DNA of 64,000 bases from Bolinopsis microptera (taxonomy: Eukaryota; Ctenophora; Tentaculata; Lobata; Bolinopsidae), in contig NC_087074.1 in NCBI RefSeq assembly GCF_026151205.1, forward strand, positions 16,255,962 through 16,319,961, given 5' to 3'. Position 1 is the first letter of the stretch. Every line of letters begins with the position of its first letter. Shown here piece after piece: positions 11,701-24,400 of this stretch. The position numbers were made by a program, and so were the translations under genes. Below the pieces are notes generated by a model, which saw only the letters and a program-made list of their open reading frames with translations, was not told the DNA's origin and did not search any database.

Positions 11701-14524
11701 TGCAATGATTTAATTTACTGCAGCTCGTGGGGCGTTGTCCTGCCTCTGATTAATTTTCATTTGATGCAAAACGATAACGTGCCGTCTAGCAATGTCTTTT
11801 ATAAACGAGATATAAAAACAAAGGTTTCTTGATACTTTGTTTTACTTTCACTTTCACTTTCACTTTCACACTATCATCTTATCACACGTGTTAATTGCCG
11901 CTGTTTTTATCTATGCACAGTGCGCGTTTAAAGTGTGAAAGGTTAAGGACCATGTTTTAATCTCCTATTACTCGCTGGAAACAGCAGAACTTAAAGCAAT
12001 CTTAAACACTATTTCCTGCAGGAGATACGATGAGAAGATGATGAGTCATGATTTCGCGGCGTTAGTTTCCCTCAAGCAGGGGTTCACTAACCCTCCTCTT
12101 AAAGATCTCATCATGTTACCGGCGAGTTCTTCATTGTAATTTATACCGTTTATATTTATCCTGGTTACGCAATAGTATTTTGAAATTTTCATGCAAAAAA
12201 CTGAAACGGGGGGAATTTTTTGTCTTACCCCACGATGACACGTATTTTGAACAGGTTCATCGAATGAAGAAATACAAGGAATTTTTTGAGGTTTTTCTCG
12301 AGAAAACCGTTGGAGCAGATTTCATTTTCAGTCATCCTGATTTCTCCAATATAATGGAATGTAAGAAGCAAGTAGAAAACCTCCTTCCTCCTGATATTGA
12401 TGCTATTGTATCCAGAAACCAGCACGAACAATATCAGAAAATCGAAGCTTCGCTGGGGTCTCTAGCTAACGAATTCACATCTTATATGAAACTCCTGCAC
12501 GAGGAACCGGCAGCAGCAATACCATGGAAGAAGCGTGCCTTCAGGAAATCATTTAACCGGAAGGAACCTCTGAAGGATGAGAGATATGATATCGGAGGTA
12601 AGAAGTATGGGACAACAGATCTCACTCCTGACATTCTCAACGCGATGAAGAAACAGGAAGAGAAGGACGCGATGAGTGGGATGCCATCTCCACGAAGGAA
12701 CGCCAAGAAAACAGCACCCCCAAGTGAGAACTTTGTTGGGAGCGTCTCTAAAGTTAAAGTAAGATGGGAAGATGAGGTTCACACATACAACCTCCTCCTC
12801 TTCAAACAGTGTCTCGTTTTCTCCAAAACACGAAATAGGACTATGAAAATATCACGGATTATCAAGTTAAAGCAGCTGTGGTTGTCCGATTACAAAGATT
12901 CGGTGGTAGGATTCGGTCACGTTGAGAAAGAGGAAAATGCTTGTCTCGGGTCATGGCTGGGCTCCGAGCTGGATCCGGAGCTGTTACATAGAGTTATTTT
13001 TAGTTTCTCTAACAAAGATGCGAGAATGCACTGGTATACGACGATACAGCGACACATTCAGGCAGCCAGGGAGAAAGAGGTTCTACGAGCAGGTCTGATC
13101 AAGGTCTACTTCAAGAAGAGTGACAGTCAGCTATCAGTTCCTGGTGACAACCTCTGGCAAGGCATGTCCTGTCAGGAGATCCAAATAGATCCCACACAAA
13201 CAGTGGATAATGTTATTGAAGATGCTGTTAAGAAATGTCAGATGAAGGATAATTCCTACACACTTTCTTTCATTGTTCTTCAAGACACTAAAATAGCCAT
13301 AGAAGAGCAGCTAATCTGGATGGAGATGCCACTCGTGATCAGAGCGGGGTCAAGAGGATGTTACCGGACCCCAAAAACATGAAAACTATTTACGTGCTGC
13401 AAGAGAACGGGTCTAGTATGTGCTCCAGCGGTAGCTCCAGCAGTCCTCTCCCTACCACCAAACTAAACACTGTGGTCACCTTCTTCAGAGGGAGATCTAA
13501 CTCTGTCTGCAACCTGCGACCAACACCTCCTTCCCAGCACCTCACACCAACAGTAAAGCCTGGTAACAAAGTGTTCGGTGTGTCTCTCTCGGAGTTCATG
13601 GGGGAGAACCCTGATAAGATACCACCAACTCTTCTTGATCTATTTGTGTATCTCTTTAACCATTGCTACAACTGCGAGGGGATTTTCAGAATTCCTGGTT
13701 CCCTTGCCGTCCAAAGAGCTTTTGAAAACCGTCTAGAATCAGGAGAACGGATAGATTGGTCGGCTGAAGAAAAGCAGCAAGACAGGTTCTTTCTCCCAAA
13801 TGTGGCTTCTTCGCTCTTCAAATACTACCTGAGGTCACTTCCAGGAGGCCTCGTGCCCAGCAATCTATTCCCTGAGCTAGAATCCTGGCGGAAGAAGTCT
13901 GATGAGGACAAAAACGTCGAGAAAAGCGTAAGTGAGATGAATATAATCCTCTCTGGCATCCCCGATGCTAACCGTACGCTGCTACGATACACTTTGCACA
14001 CTTTGAAACGTATAGCTGCCTTCAGTACTGTTAACCTGATGGGAGACAAGGTTCTCTCAACCTGTATAGGGCCCAGTCTAATAACCTGGCCGGACGATGC
14101 TAACGCTCTAAGTATCTTGGTGGATCAATACCGTCGCGCGACACCGTGCTACGTGACGGAGTTTCTGTTGAAGCACGTGCGGGAACTGTTGGGAAGTGAG
14201 CCGCGCGATCTGGAGAGAAGGAAGGTGATAGATGACGAGGTGAAGAGCAGAGTAAGTGCGAACAGGGTGGACGAGGTTGAGAGCAGTGATGAGGACACCA
14301 GCAGTGTCTGGCTCATGGTCAGGAGCAGTATCAAGGAACATGACCATAAACCTCTACTTCTAGATCTTGCACCGTTAGATTTGAAGGTTAGTGCACGTGC
14401 GCCAGCTGTTGAGCCAGATTCGCCGACCTGCCTGAAATCTCCAGTAATCCTCACATTTGATGACGCATCAGAGACTTCGACTACAGGCTCCGGACCGAGT
14501 GAAAACTTTGGAACTTTGGTTTAA
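5729..14524 (+). CDS. Gene A: DH-PH-RA-RhoGAP protein (ARHGAP20-like GEF-GAP), 7 exons, one apparent frameshift
   Basis: Exons: 5729-5747, 6090-6183, 10205-10295, 10790-10835, 11017-11092, 12022-12121 and 12255-14524. The product is about 898 aa. Residues 7-165 form a RhoGEF DH domain: the CR1 motif has the conserved Glu in AEKEY, and the CR3 region reads LPVHRMKKY. PH is about 308-410, an RA-like fold about 420-500, and RhoGAP about 580-790 with the arginine finger in GIFRIPGS (AGA 13688-13690). The PH and GAP sequences are closest to ARHGAP20 as I know that family. The catalytic Asn of the usual NLA motif is Val here (14051-14053). The C-terminus is GTLV, a class I PDZ ligand. Intron 6 uses a GC-AG donor. 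Exon 7 changes frame in GGGG 13346-13349; one extra G restores alignment with gene B. It lacks three introns that B has. Domain calls are sure, and exact splice sites are inferred from B. Confidence 0.85.
9245..9608 (+). pseudogene. LINE reverse-transcriptase C-terminal fragment in intron 2 of gene A
   Basis: The frame gives WFHRVRNEDVLRRA, then RLRWFIHVSRMHEDRLPNYL, then GKRSRGRPRKS and DRKGW. This order is typical of the tail that follows the reverse-transcriptase domain in many animal LINE polyproteins (rrlrWfGHv.RM...R..GRP...Dr..W). No catalytic RT motif is present, so it is a 5'-truncated remnant. The open frame begins earlier, at 9150, but the residues before about 9245 are not LINE-like. 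It lies in the same orientation as gene A and is unlikely to be used by it. Confidence 0.7.
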
Positions 14525-15442
14525 GTATTAAAGTAGGAGTAGGGAATAGAAAACCAACTAGTTAAAGCTTTAAACACTGAATTATTCTGGAATGGAAATA
14601 TTCTCGCTAAAGTATATTATGTATAAAGAATGTATAATGCTCAGGACGAAATGAAATCTATATATATTCCGATAATTCTAATATCATAACTAGTTTTAAA
14701 ATTAAAATGCTACCGTATGTATCATGTTTATTGAAAGATTTTTACCCATTCATTGTTTGTTAACATTTTATAAGATTATGCATTACATGCATTTTTAAGG
14801 GATTTGTTATCCAAAGTGTATAATTGAGTTATGAAGGATAAGTCTTTCGGGATTTGCTTTAAATTTTTATGGGTTTCGTTATGTTTTTACACAATCTTTT
14901 AACCTGGATAATCAAAGATTCGTATTCGCAAATGAAAATGATTAGTTTTGAATTGCATGGTGTTTTTCACAACATTTATAAAGCCACAGACACAGTTTGA
15001 ACGATTTTTTTCTTTGAAATGATATATATAAATCCCCGTAAATAATTCTATTGCGCAAATTTTGCAGATTTTAACTAAAACGATAATATATTTACGTCAT
15101 TGTTGATGATGAAACTCAATGTGAGACAGCCCTTGTTTTTTACAAATGTATGTAATCTTGTAGCTCGATCCTGTCAATAATATATCTATATATATGAGTT
15201 TATGAATGTAAGTCTTTCAGGACACGAGAAATTTTATTTGTTGATGATTATTGTCAATTTGCATCAGTCACACCTGGGTCTCTGGGTGTTGTTATTCAAT
15301 TTATTCCAATTCAGACACTTCTGGAATTGTTATTACTTGTTCATTATTTACCTCGATCTTTAAAATGCTGATTATTTTAAAACAGCTTAATAATAATAAT
15401 ACATTGTTGTTAGGGGCATGGGAAGGTGAAATAGGTGAGGTT
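14525..15442. other. Spacer between tandem paralogues A and B
   Basis: It holds the 3' untranslated region of gene A and the promoter region of gene B in about 0.9 kb. It is AT-rich with no coding exon. I could not identify a strong polyadenylation site or core promoter. The frames at 15251-15511 and 15301-15486 overlap each other on opposite strands and show no domain. Confidence 0.5.
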
Positions 15443-18400
15443 ATGGATGACTTATCTGCTGCGCAAGGTACGGCTATTTTATACACATTTTATTCCACCA
15501 CAAGAATTTGAGATGATATAATTATGATAGTCAACAATATTATTTTTTCTGAAACAGCTTTTTTCTTGAAGTTAACACTCAACTAAACCCCATATTTTGC
15601 CAGGAAATGACCAGAGTTTGTACCAATGTGTGTCGGAACTAAAAGCCACAGAAAGGAAGTACCACGAGCAGTTACGCTACTTATCGGACCTCTACATCCT
15701 TCATCTAAAGTAGGTCCCATAGTTTTGGAGTTATGATTATCATCGCCTTGCATCAAATACAGCGTGCTTACATCTTCCGACAGATCTTGCTTTCGTATTT
15801 TTCAGAAAGACCGAACTCATTGAACAACATAGTTTATTTTGTCTTTTTTATATCAGGAGGGGTGTGATATTATTGCATAGGATGCTTGAGGGTCAGTGGT
15901 AGACATTTAATTTTGTGTAAAATATCAAAATCAGGAACTGTTTATAGCATATGCATAAAATCATGTATGAAATGTCTTGTATTAATGCCTTGTTCCTACT
16001 AAGGGTTCACAATCCCCCTCCTCAACTTCTCTTTTACCCCTCCCCCTCTATTCCCAAACCCAACCCTCACCTAAAACAGCATAACCCTGACTTTTAACCA
16101 ACCCCTAAAACTTTTTCCCGCCGTTAAAAACGAGGTCGGGTTAAAAGACCCGTTCCTCCGCAAGTTGGTAAAAATTGTATGCATTCTTAAAACTCCTATC
16201 ATTTTTCATGCATTATTTGTCTTGAATATTTTTTTGCAATGTAAAGATACTGCTATCGATCCTGTCATTATATTTATGCGATGTTTTGGACTTCTGAAAA
16301 ATGTCATGTTATATCGTAATGTTTAGAAAAATCTTCAAAATGAATGACAAATATATCTTTTAAAATTAACCTCCTTGAAGTTTTAAAAAAGTTTAGCCTG
16401 TTTATGAATTTAAGGCTAAGGCCTAATAATATCAATCTTAAAAGTTCACAAAATAACTCGCATAGTGAACACGGTCAAAGGTATCAACAGGAGACGAGCT
16501 CTAAACATAGGTGTGGTGAAGCATGTTCCGGTGATGACGTCACCATTTTCTAGTGATGACGTCACCATTTTCTAGTGATGACGTCACCATTTTCTAGTGA
16601 TGGCCTCTTTTAAAGCTGCCTTGCAATTTATTCTACAGATCCATAATAACTACTAGTACTAGACTGTAGTCACTACTAGTTGTAGTGAACTGTTTTACAC
16701 CGCAGCATTGTCTTGCTGTTGCTCATATTAACACTCTCTAACATTCTTTCGTTTTGGATGGATTATAACTTGCGATTTTGTTGTTGATCATAATAAGCAC
16801 ACTACCAGAAATTGTTATTATGTTTGTGTATTACAGTTTATACTTTTATCTAGTTAAGTTTAGATGTTTTAACTGTATATCGAATCTAATGGGGCTTATT
16901 GCATGGATTTTAGCAGCATAATCGTGTAGTAGTGTATAGTATGCATGTTGTGTTTCCAGTTACTGTATGTTATGATTGTTATCTCTAATTATAAATTGTG
17001 CGGTCTTTATTATGGCTACTAAGGTATCAATTTGTTGCGATACATTGTACAGCGATATACTGAGTACCGCTACATCAGACCTTTAGAACGTGCAGACTGC
17101 AGACTGCAGAATGTACAGAATGTGCAGAACGTGCAAAATGTACAGAAAAAGCTCTAAATGCTTTTACTAGAATATCTAGCTGGTAACGCAATATTTAATC
17201 GCCAGTTATTAATTTAGAAACAGTTTCGTATGATATATAATTACGTTTCCTCAGGACATGTGTCATATCGGTGGAAGAAGTCGAGAAAATGCTCCTCACC
17301 AAAATAAAAGATATGATGGAAATTAGCGTGGTTCTTTACACTGAGGTATAGTATAGTTTTTTTCGTATTCTTTTTTTCTGACATCTTTAATTTGTTGTAA
17401 TGGTAGCAGCATCTTCTTGGATCGTTCTTTAGTTGTACTCAAGTTTTACTTTTCCATTAGTTAGCTGAGCGATTAACAGATTGGGATGAGGAATCTTCTC
17501 AAATAGGTGAGTTAATTAATTATAATGAGATGTTAATGAGTTAATGAGATACTCAAAACAAATTTCTGTTCGCAAATTGCACGATGGTTTTATTTTTATT
17601 TAAGATAACAAATATTATGTGCTTTGTTTAAAAAGAAGTCTAGCTAACTAAGAACAAGGTAATGCATTACAGGGGACCTCTTTCTTGGCAAACCGGACTT
17701 GTGGGATCTGTACGATTACTTCTCCAAAAACTTGGAGTCCGCACTAGGGTTTATACCACTTTTAAACTTTTAAACTTTTAATATGGCATGATAAAGTTGA
17801 TTCATAATAATACGGCATTTTGGGTCATGTATTGAAATCAATTCCATATAATTTACAAGAAGGTTGATTTAATTTAGCTGACGTGAAGGTATGATGTATC
17901 AGAGAATGAAGAACAAGTACAATTTACCTGCACGTACTTCTACAATTTCTTCAAACATTTCTGTTCAGAACCCAAACATTGAGCCTTATTTCAACTCTCT
18001 CAGAACGTACGACGAGAAGATGATGAGTTCTGATTTTGCTGCCCTCGTCTCTTTAAAGCAGGGAATGGATAATATCTCTCTCAAAGATCTTATCTTGCTT
18101 CCTGTAAGTAGTTAATTGAGCTAATTATTTAAAAAGCTAATGCAATATCATGTGGAAGAATTTCGGTTTTCATATTGCGAAATAATAAATAGAATACAAG
18201 CCCTCCCCTTGGACTTAGAAATGATTCAAAAATAAGGGAAACAAACGGATATTTGTTTTACAGTATATATAATCAATGATTCACCTTAATGATAACCGCA
18301 GATCGAACGTCTAAAGTGCTACAAGGAATTCTTCGACACATACCTTGAACGAACGGTGAATTCTGCACATAGTTTCGGTCACCCTGACTTTTCCGACTTT

Positions 18401-21400
18401 ATGCAGTGTAAGAAAAAAGTGGAAAATATGATTCCAACGAACTACGACGAGATCGTGAACAAGAAAAAAGTTGACGACTACAAGAAAATAGAGTCCCTAC
18501 TAGGGGACCAGATGGCTCCAGAGTTCACTGCCTTCATCAAGCACATCCACGAGGAACCTGCTTCGTCGAAGAGTTGGAAGAAAAGATCGTACAAGAAAAC
18601 TCCCAGCAAGTTGATGAAGTCGGAGTCGTCGGACAAGAACTCAAATTATGATCAGGTTGAGATTGGTGGGAGGAAGTTTAAGGAAGAGTCCATTGCGCCT
18701 GATATTTTGAACGCCTTGAGAAAGGATGAGGAAACTCAGGTACTGTAGACTTTTTTGGGCTCTGGAATTATTTAATAACAATAATAAGTATATTATATGT
18801 ATTATATACTGCAGTTATGTACAGTGACCTGGAATTTTTGAAAGGGTGAAACAAGGAGATAAAACGAATTGAAAATCTTTTGAAAATGTTTTTTTCTTTT
18901 TTATGACTATCGTCGTCTATTTTTGAGCTTTTGACCACCTGATTTTACAATTCCAGGTGATGGTGGGGATGGTTTCTCCAAGTCGTCCCACTTCTGAGAG
19001 CAACTCTGCGTGTGACAACTATGTTACTATGGAAGATAAGGTATGTGCTCCCTGTCACTTTTTACTCTATTCAATTACCCAAATCATCGAGTTGCTGATA
19101 TTTAATTTCGGCGATCCTGACTTCTGGGTACAAATACCTAAAAACATAATTTTTCACTTGTAAAACAAACAAACTAACTGATCCCCTGCAGGTGAAAGTA
19201 AGAGGAGATAACGAAGTGCAGTTTCACACCTACACCCTCCTCCTCTTCAATCAGTGCCTCATCTTCTCCAAAGTCCGACCCCGCTCCATGAAGATATCTC
19301 GAATCATAAAACTCCGCAACATGTGGGTATCAGAATACAAGGAAGAGATAGGATTCGGTCAGGTGGAGAAGCAAGAGAACACCTGTATCGGAGGCTGGCT
19401 CGGTACTGAGGGTTGGGAAGACGATGAGTTACTCCAGTTTCACAGGGTTATCTTCCAATTTCCTAACAGCCACGTTAGACGCCACTGGTTTACCTTGATT
19501 CAGAGGTATATTAAACATTCTCGAGATAAGATCCCCGTTACCTCGGGGACTATCAAGGTGTATTTTAAGGGCAGTGACAGCAGGTTGTCCTTGCCAATTG
19601 ACAGTATTTGGATGGGGATGTCTTGTCAGGACCTGCAGATTAATATAACTCAAACTGTCGAGGAGGTCATCAAGAACGCAGTGTCAACTTGTCAAATGAT
19701 AGACAACGTCTCAGCGTACACTCTTACATTTATCATTCTTCAAGACACTAAAATCATGTTTGAGGAACAGTTGTTCCTGATGGAGATGCCACTGATTATT
19801 CAAAACGACACTAAGACTATGTTTTCTGATCAGACTATGGAGCCTATATTCATATTGCGTCACAACATCATCTCCAATGTTTCGGTACCCCCGTCTCGAC
19901 AGCGGGCCAGTACTCTGACTCAGTTTTTTCGGCGCGGTGGGCGCGGCGCTGCCCCAACCCCGTATTCTAGGCTGTCTACGATGTCAGACATGCAAGTAGC
20001 CACAGAGGCTTCCTCCAACAAGATGTTTGGACTAACAATTAGCAAATTTTTTAGTATCAACACCGGATCACAGGAAATACCCACTCCTCTTCTCGATGTC
20101 CTAATTTATATTTATACTGACTGTTTTGTTAGTGAAGGAATATTCAGAAAGCCGGGGTCCAGGGCCGTCCAGAGGCAAATAGAAGCAAAGTTAGACAATG
20201 GCGAAACGATAGACTGGGTCGCTGAACAGATGCAAGCTAAATGCTATCTTCCTAATGTAGCTTCCTCTCTCCTCAAGAACTACTTCAGGTCCATTCCTGA
20301 TGGCCTGTTCCCAAAAGTACTGTTCCCTGAATTTGAGAAATGGAGAACTGATGGAAGTGACGCCGGTGGCATAATGTCCATTCTGGCAAAAATTCCTGAC
20401 CAGAACATGACCGTGATACGGTACACCTTCCACGTTCTGAAGCGTATTGTAGATAACAATGCAGTTAACCTGATGACTGCTGACAATCTGTCCACATGTA
20501 TCGGACCAAGTTTGGTCACGTGGCCGGAGGATGCCAACGCTCTGAGTATTCACGCAGATCAGAACAGAACGCAAACACCTAGTGTGGTGGTAGCTTTCCT
20601 TTTGGAGAGAGTGTTCGAACTGTTCGGACCTATACCTACGGTCCTCTCTAAGAGTGCTGTCAAGGACGAAGAGGTTAGTTTTTAAAGACATTATATTCTT
20701 TAACATTCTTAATAATCATGATCATGCAACATCTTTTTTTTAAATACTGAACCTTAAGAATTTTTCCATTAATTTTTCTGACGACAATTTTGTGTACAGG
20801 TTTCATCAAGAAGAAGCAGGTTGAGTAACGAAGCGAACCAAGATGCGGACAGTAGTGAAGATGAAGGAGAAAAGAGCAACTTGTGGCTTAGAACCCTCCT
20901 TCGGAGCAGTATCAACGAGCACAGCACAAGCAGCTCCATGTTCGTGGAGATCGGATCTCCTCCTCTCCTTTCGTTGGGCAAACGGACGCCGAGTCCTGTT
21001 TTGGCTCCGAGTCCTGTTTCGGCTCCGAGTCCTGTTTTGGCTCCTGTTGTGGTGCCTCAAACTGTTCTCATGGAGCAACCACGCATACTTACTATCCACT
21101 CTCAAGCACTTCAGGTACTAAAAGTAAATACAACTATTTAATATTTCGAAATTTGAGAAAGTTCTTACGCTCGTTAAAGTGCATGTATAATGTATAATGT
21201 ATCATAGCTTAGGCTACAGGATAGGTTAGCAATTTTAATTCTAAATATCAAATCATTCATGTAACATTCCCGTTTTCACAGCAAAAACATTTTCTTTCAG
21301 AGTCCGTTGTCAGTGTCTCCAGAACAATGTGATTTACCTGACACAGACCACACTCCCACCGAATCTAAAACTTTCTTCCGGTTCTCTTCCAAGAAAGGAA

Positions 21401-24400
21401 GGAGCAGCAAATCTTCTTCGGACGTGAGTGGCGGAGGAGGCTGTCCGGAGGTGGTAAGAAAGAAAGGAACTGGTTTGAGAAGATCAAGGAAGACGAAGAA
21501 AGAAGATAAGGAACTTAAGTGCTCTTCTGTTTCTGATATCTCGTCTGAAGAAGAGGTACTGTACAAATTATCCAAAATTGAATTGTTTCAAATTTAAAAA
21601 TTACTGAAAATCGTCAGTTTTTTGGGCTACCACTTCCTTTATTAACGAATTTCTACTTAATACTGAATTTAAACAGATTCACCTTAACCTCAGTACAAGA
21701 AAGACAACGTCTTCACTCGGAACACACGAAGCATCAGAGAGAAAAGTGGAGGAGAAAGTTCGAGAAAACAGCGACCAACGAGAAGTGTCGAGGAAGAGCC
21801 GACACCGACAGAAATCAAGAAGACGGGAAGTTTCTCCTCTGGCAGCAGAGTTGAGGGCAGAGTTAAGAGTTTTATTGAACAAGAAAGAAGTGAAGTACTC
21901 CTGGCTAGGGGGAGTCCTGGGGCAGGTTACAGAGAGCACAGGACTCTCAGTGCTGATGATAAGGATGATATTCAGAAGGTACAATTAGTTTAGGTTTTTA
22001 ATTTTTCTCTCATTTCGTTTTTGTCGGGTCACTCTATAATTGGGGTTTAATTTTTAACATCCCTTATGCAATTGTAGAATCATTCAGTTTTTAAGAGGCT
22101 ATTAATGCTTTTAAAACAAAGTTACAACGAATTCTTCATGTAGTGCATCCTGGGTTTGGACAGGATATGCCCGTTTAAAATATTTCCATCACGTTACATT
22201 ACATAATTCCCAATAAATTTAATAGATTTTTTGTAATTAGTATGTTTCTTCAGATAAAAGAGCACCCTGTGGCGAAACGAGTTTTGGTTAAACACAAATC
22301 GACCAAAGCAGCTGTGTGTGTGCAACATTCATACCCTGAACAGGTATTCTTATTTAAGGTTCTTTTGTCCTTTGTGTTCAAATGTGTATCCATTTATGAC
22401 TGTTTCACTCACCTTCAAACATATGTAAAGGTAATTGTTTATACTTTTATATAATTATACTCTAAACCCCTCACCCCTCAGTCCACGTCTTCGTCCCAGT
22501 CCTATAGTTCTCTGCAGCACTGTACCTCTCTGCACGAAACCCCCTCTCCGGGCCCTGCTAAGGAGGGGCACGACCTCGCACATCTTGTAGAGAGTCTAGA
22601 AAAACTGACCAATCCTCGACTTGCACCCTACCGCAAATTTGGAGGTAATTCCGGTCAATGTTTATACGCTACTGCTTTGAATGTACAGGGTGGGCCAAAA
22701 GTCAGTGGGCATACGTTGGCCTTAATAGCTCAGTCACTGATTGCCAAATTGAAATAATTCTTTCTGGTATGACTTACTACCACCACTGGTTCGAGGAATT
22801 TGTCAAATCGAAAAATATTCGAGATAATTTTTTTCAAATGAAGGTTTATTTTTGCATTTATTTGATAGTTTGGATAGTCGGATCGAACTAAATTTTATTG
22901 AATTTTGTTTGGCCATTCGAATTACGTTTGTCGTTAAAAAATTGGAACTTAGGGCCTGTCGTGATATCATGGATCGCTTAGGTTCCACCAGGATCTGGTA
23001 GTCCTCATAATTCTGCGGCCTCTATGTGTCGTCATCTCGCACAACTCCGAAAAACCGTTGTGAGTTTGGCATGTGAAAATTTGCAGCCCTCCAGACATCG
23101 ATTGGGTTAACGAGTTGTCGTACGTCACCTCAAGATCGGGTGACAGGGGGCTGAACAGGCCAGAACCCAATTGATTGGGTCTGAGGTCACGTGATTATGA
23201 GCCTGAGGTCACGTGACTATGACGTCACCTGAGCTCGTTCTCCGTTTCCCGCTCTTTGGAGCAGGTGAGCTTGCATGCTTGTGAAAGTGGGTTAAGTACA
23301 GCTGTACTGTAGTTACATCCAATTACCCCTAATAGAATGAAGATTTATTTTCTGACAGAAAGCTAGAAATTTACCAAAATATCGACTTTGTTCAAAATGT
23401 ATTTTGATGATCACTCTTAACCTAAAATTGCACGAGAAATCGATTAATAAACTTGGTTTCAGAACTCAACAATGCTTCCTTATGCCTTAAGGGGGGGGGG
23501 GATAGCAGTTAACCAACAAACTAGGACCGGTGTCAACCGAACTTTTGAGGGGTCCCGGACCCCAACCGCCAAACGGTGCCCGCGGGGCAGCCACGCCCAT
23601 ATTTCGTCCAAATCAGGCCCAATTTAGCCAAATACCCTGAACATGCCCAAAACCCTTTTTTTGTAGCTAGTGGTCCCCTGAACTCGTATATGAATTTTCA
23701 TCAAGATTGGACAAAAAATGACTGAGTTATGAGCCAAAAACCATATGACCATATTTGGGCATACGCACCAAATTTGATCGATTTTGGCCCATAAATTGGT
23801 CCAATATCAATATTTTTGAATGAAACCAACTTTATATGGAAGGTAAGCTTATACTACACATTCTCTATGATTATCAGCTCAATATCTACCTAACTGTGGA
23901 TTCTGTGTTCAAATAGTTGCAAAAAATGAACAAAATCGCCCATATATCAGTTCGCGATATTTGCAAAACTGATTTCGCTCAAAACAATAGAACTCAATAG
24001 GGTTTCAATATTTTTTCAATTTTCAGAATCGACGTAGAATCGCCTCATGACCTTAAGTTTTGTATTAGAATTTTGAGTTAGGCCTTTAAAAAAATTTGGC
24101 GGCCAAATTCTGAAAAATGCCCGATATTCTTCAACGGTTGAAAAATTCCGAATCTTATGGTTAAGTAAGAATTTTCATTGTGTCTTATCGAAAGTGAATG
24201 AGAGAAACACTTGTGACAATTTTATTTACTGGTCCTCTTATTTGTAAAGCTATCCTGAAGCTCTGCGCTCTTTTCCTTCTCTCATCCTGCCAGCTCTTCT
24301 ACACAGCAGTTATTGGGAGAATTACGACGTGGCTGCGTTTGTTGTCCAGCAAGTAAGTTTAAAGTTATGGTTGTTAAATTTCCTTGAACTTCTATGTCCT

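Noticed and set aside
12180-12254. Start of gene A exon 7 at the ATG 12180
   Set aside because: Residues before 12255 do not match gene B, and 12252-12254 is an AG acceptor exactly where gene B has its own. The preceding exon joins in phase.
21679-21984. Alternative frames for gene B exon 12 (one starting MEEKVRENSD, one on the minus strand)
   Set aside because: The frame starting after the AG at 21693 (YKKDNVFTRN...) keeps phase with exons 11 and 13 and has both splice sites; the others do not.
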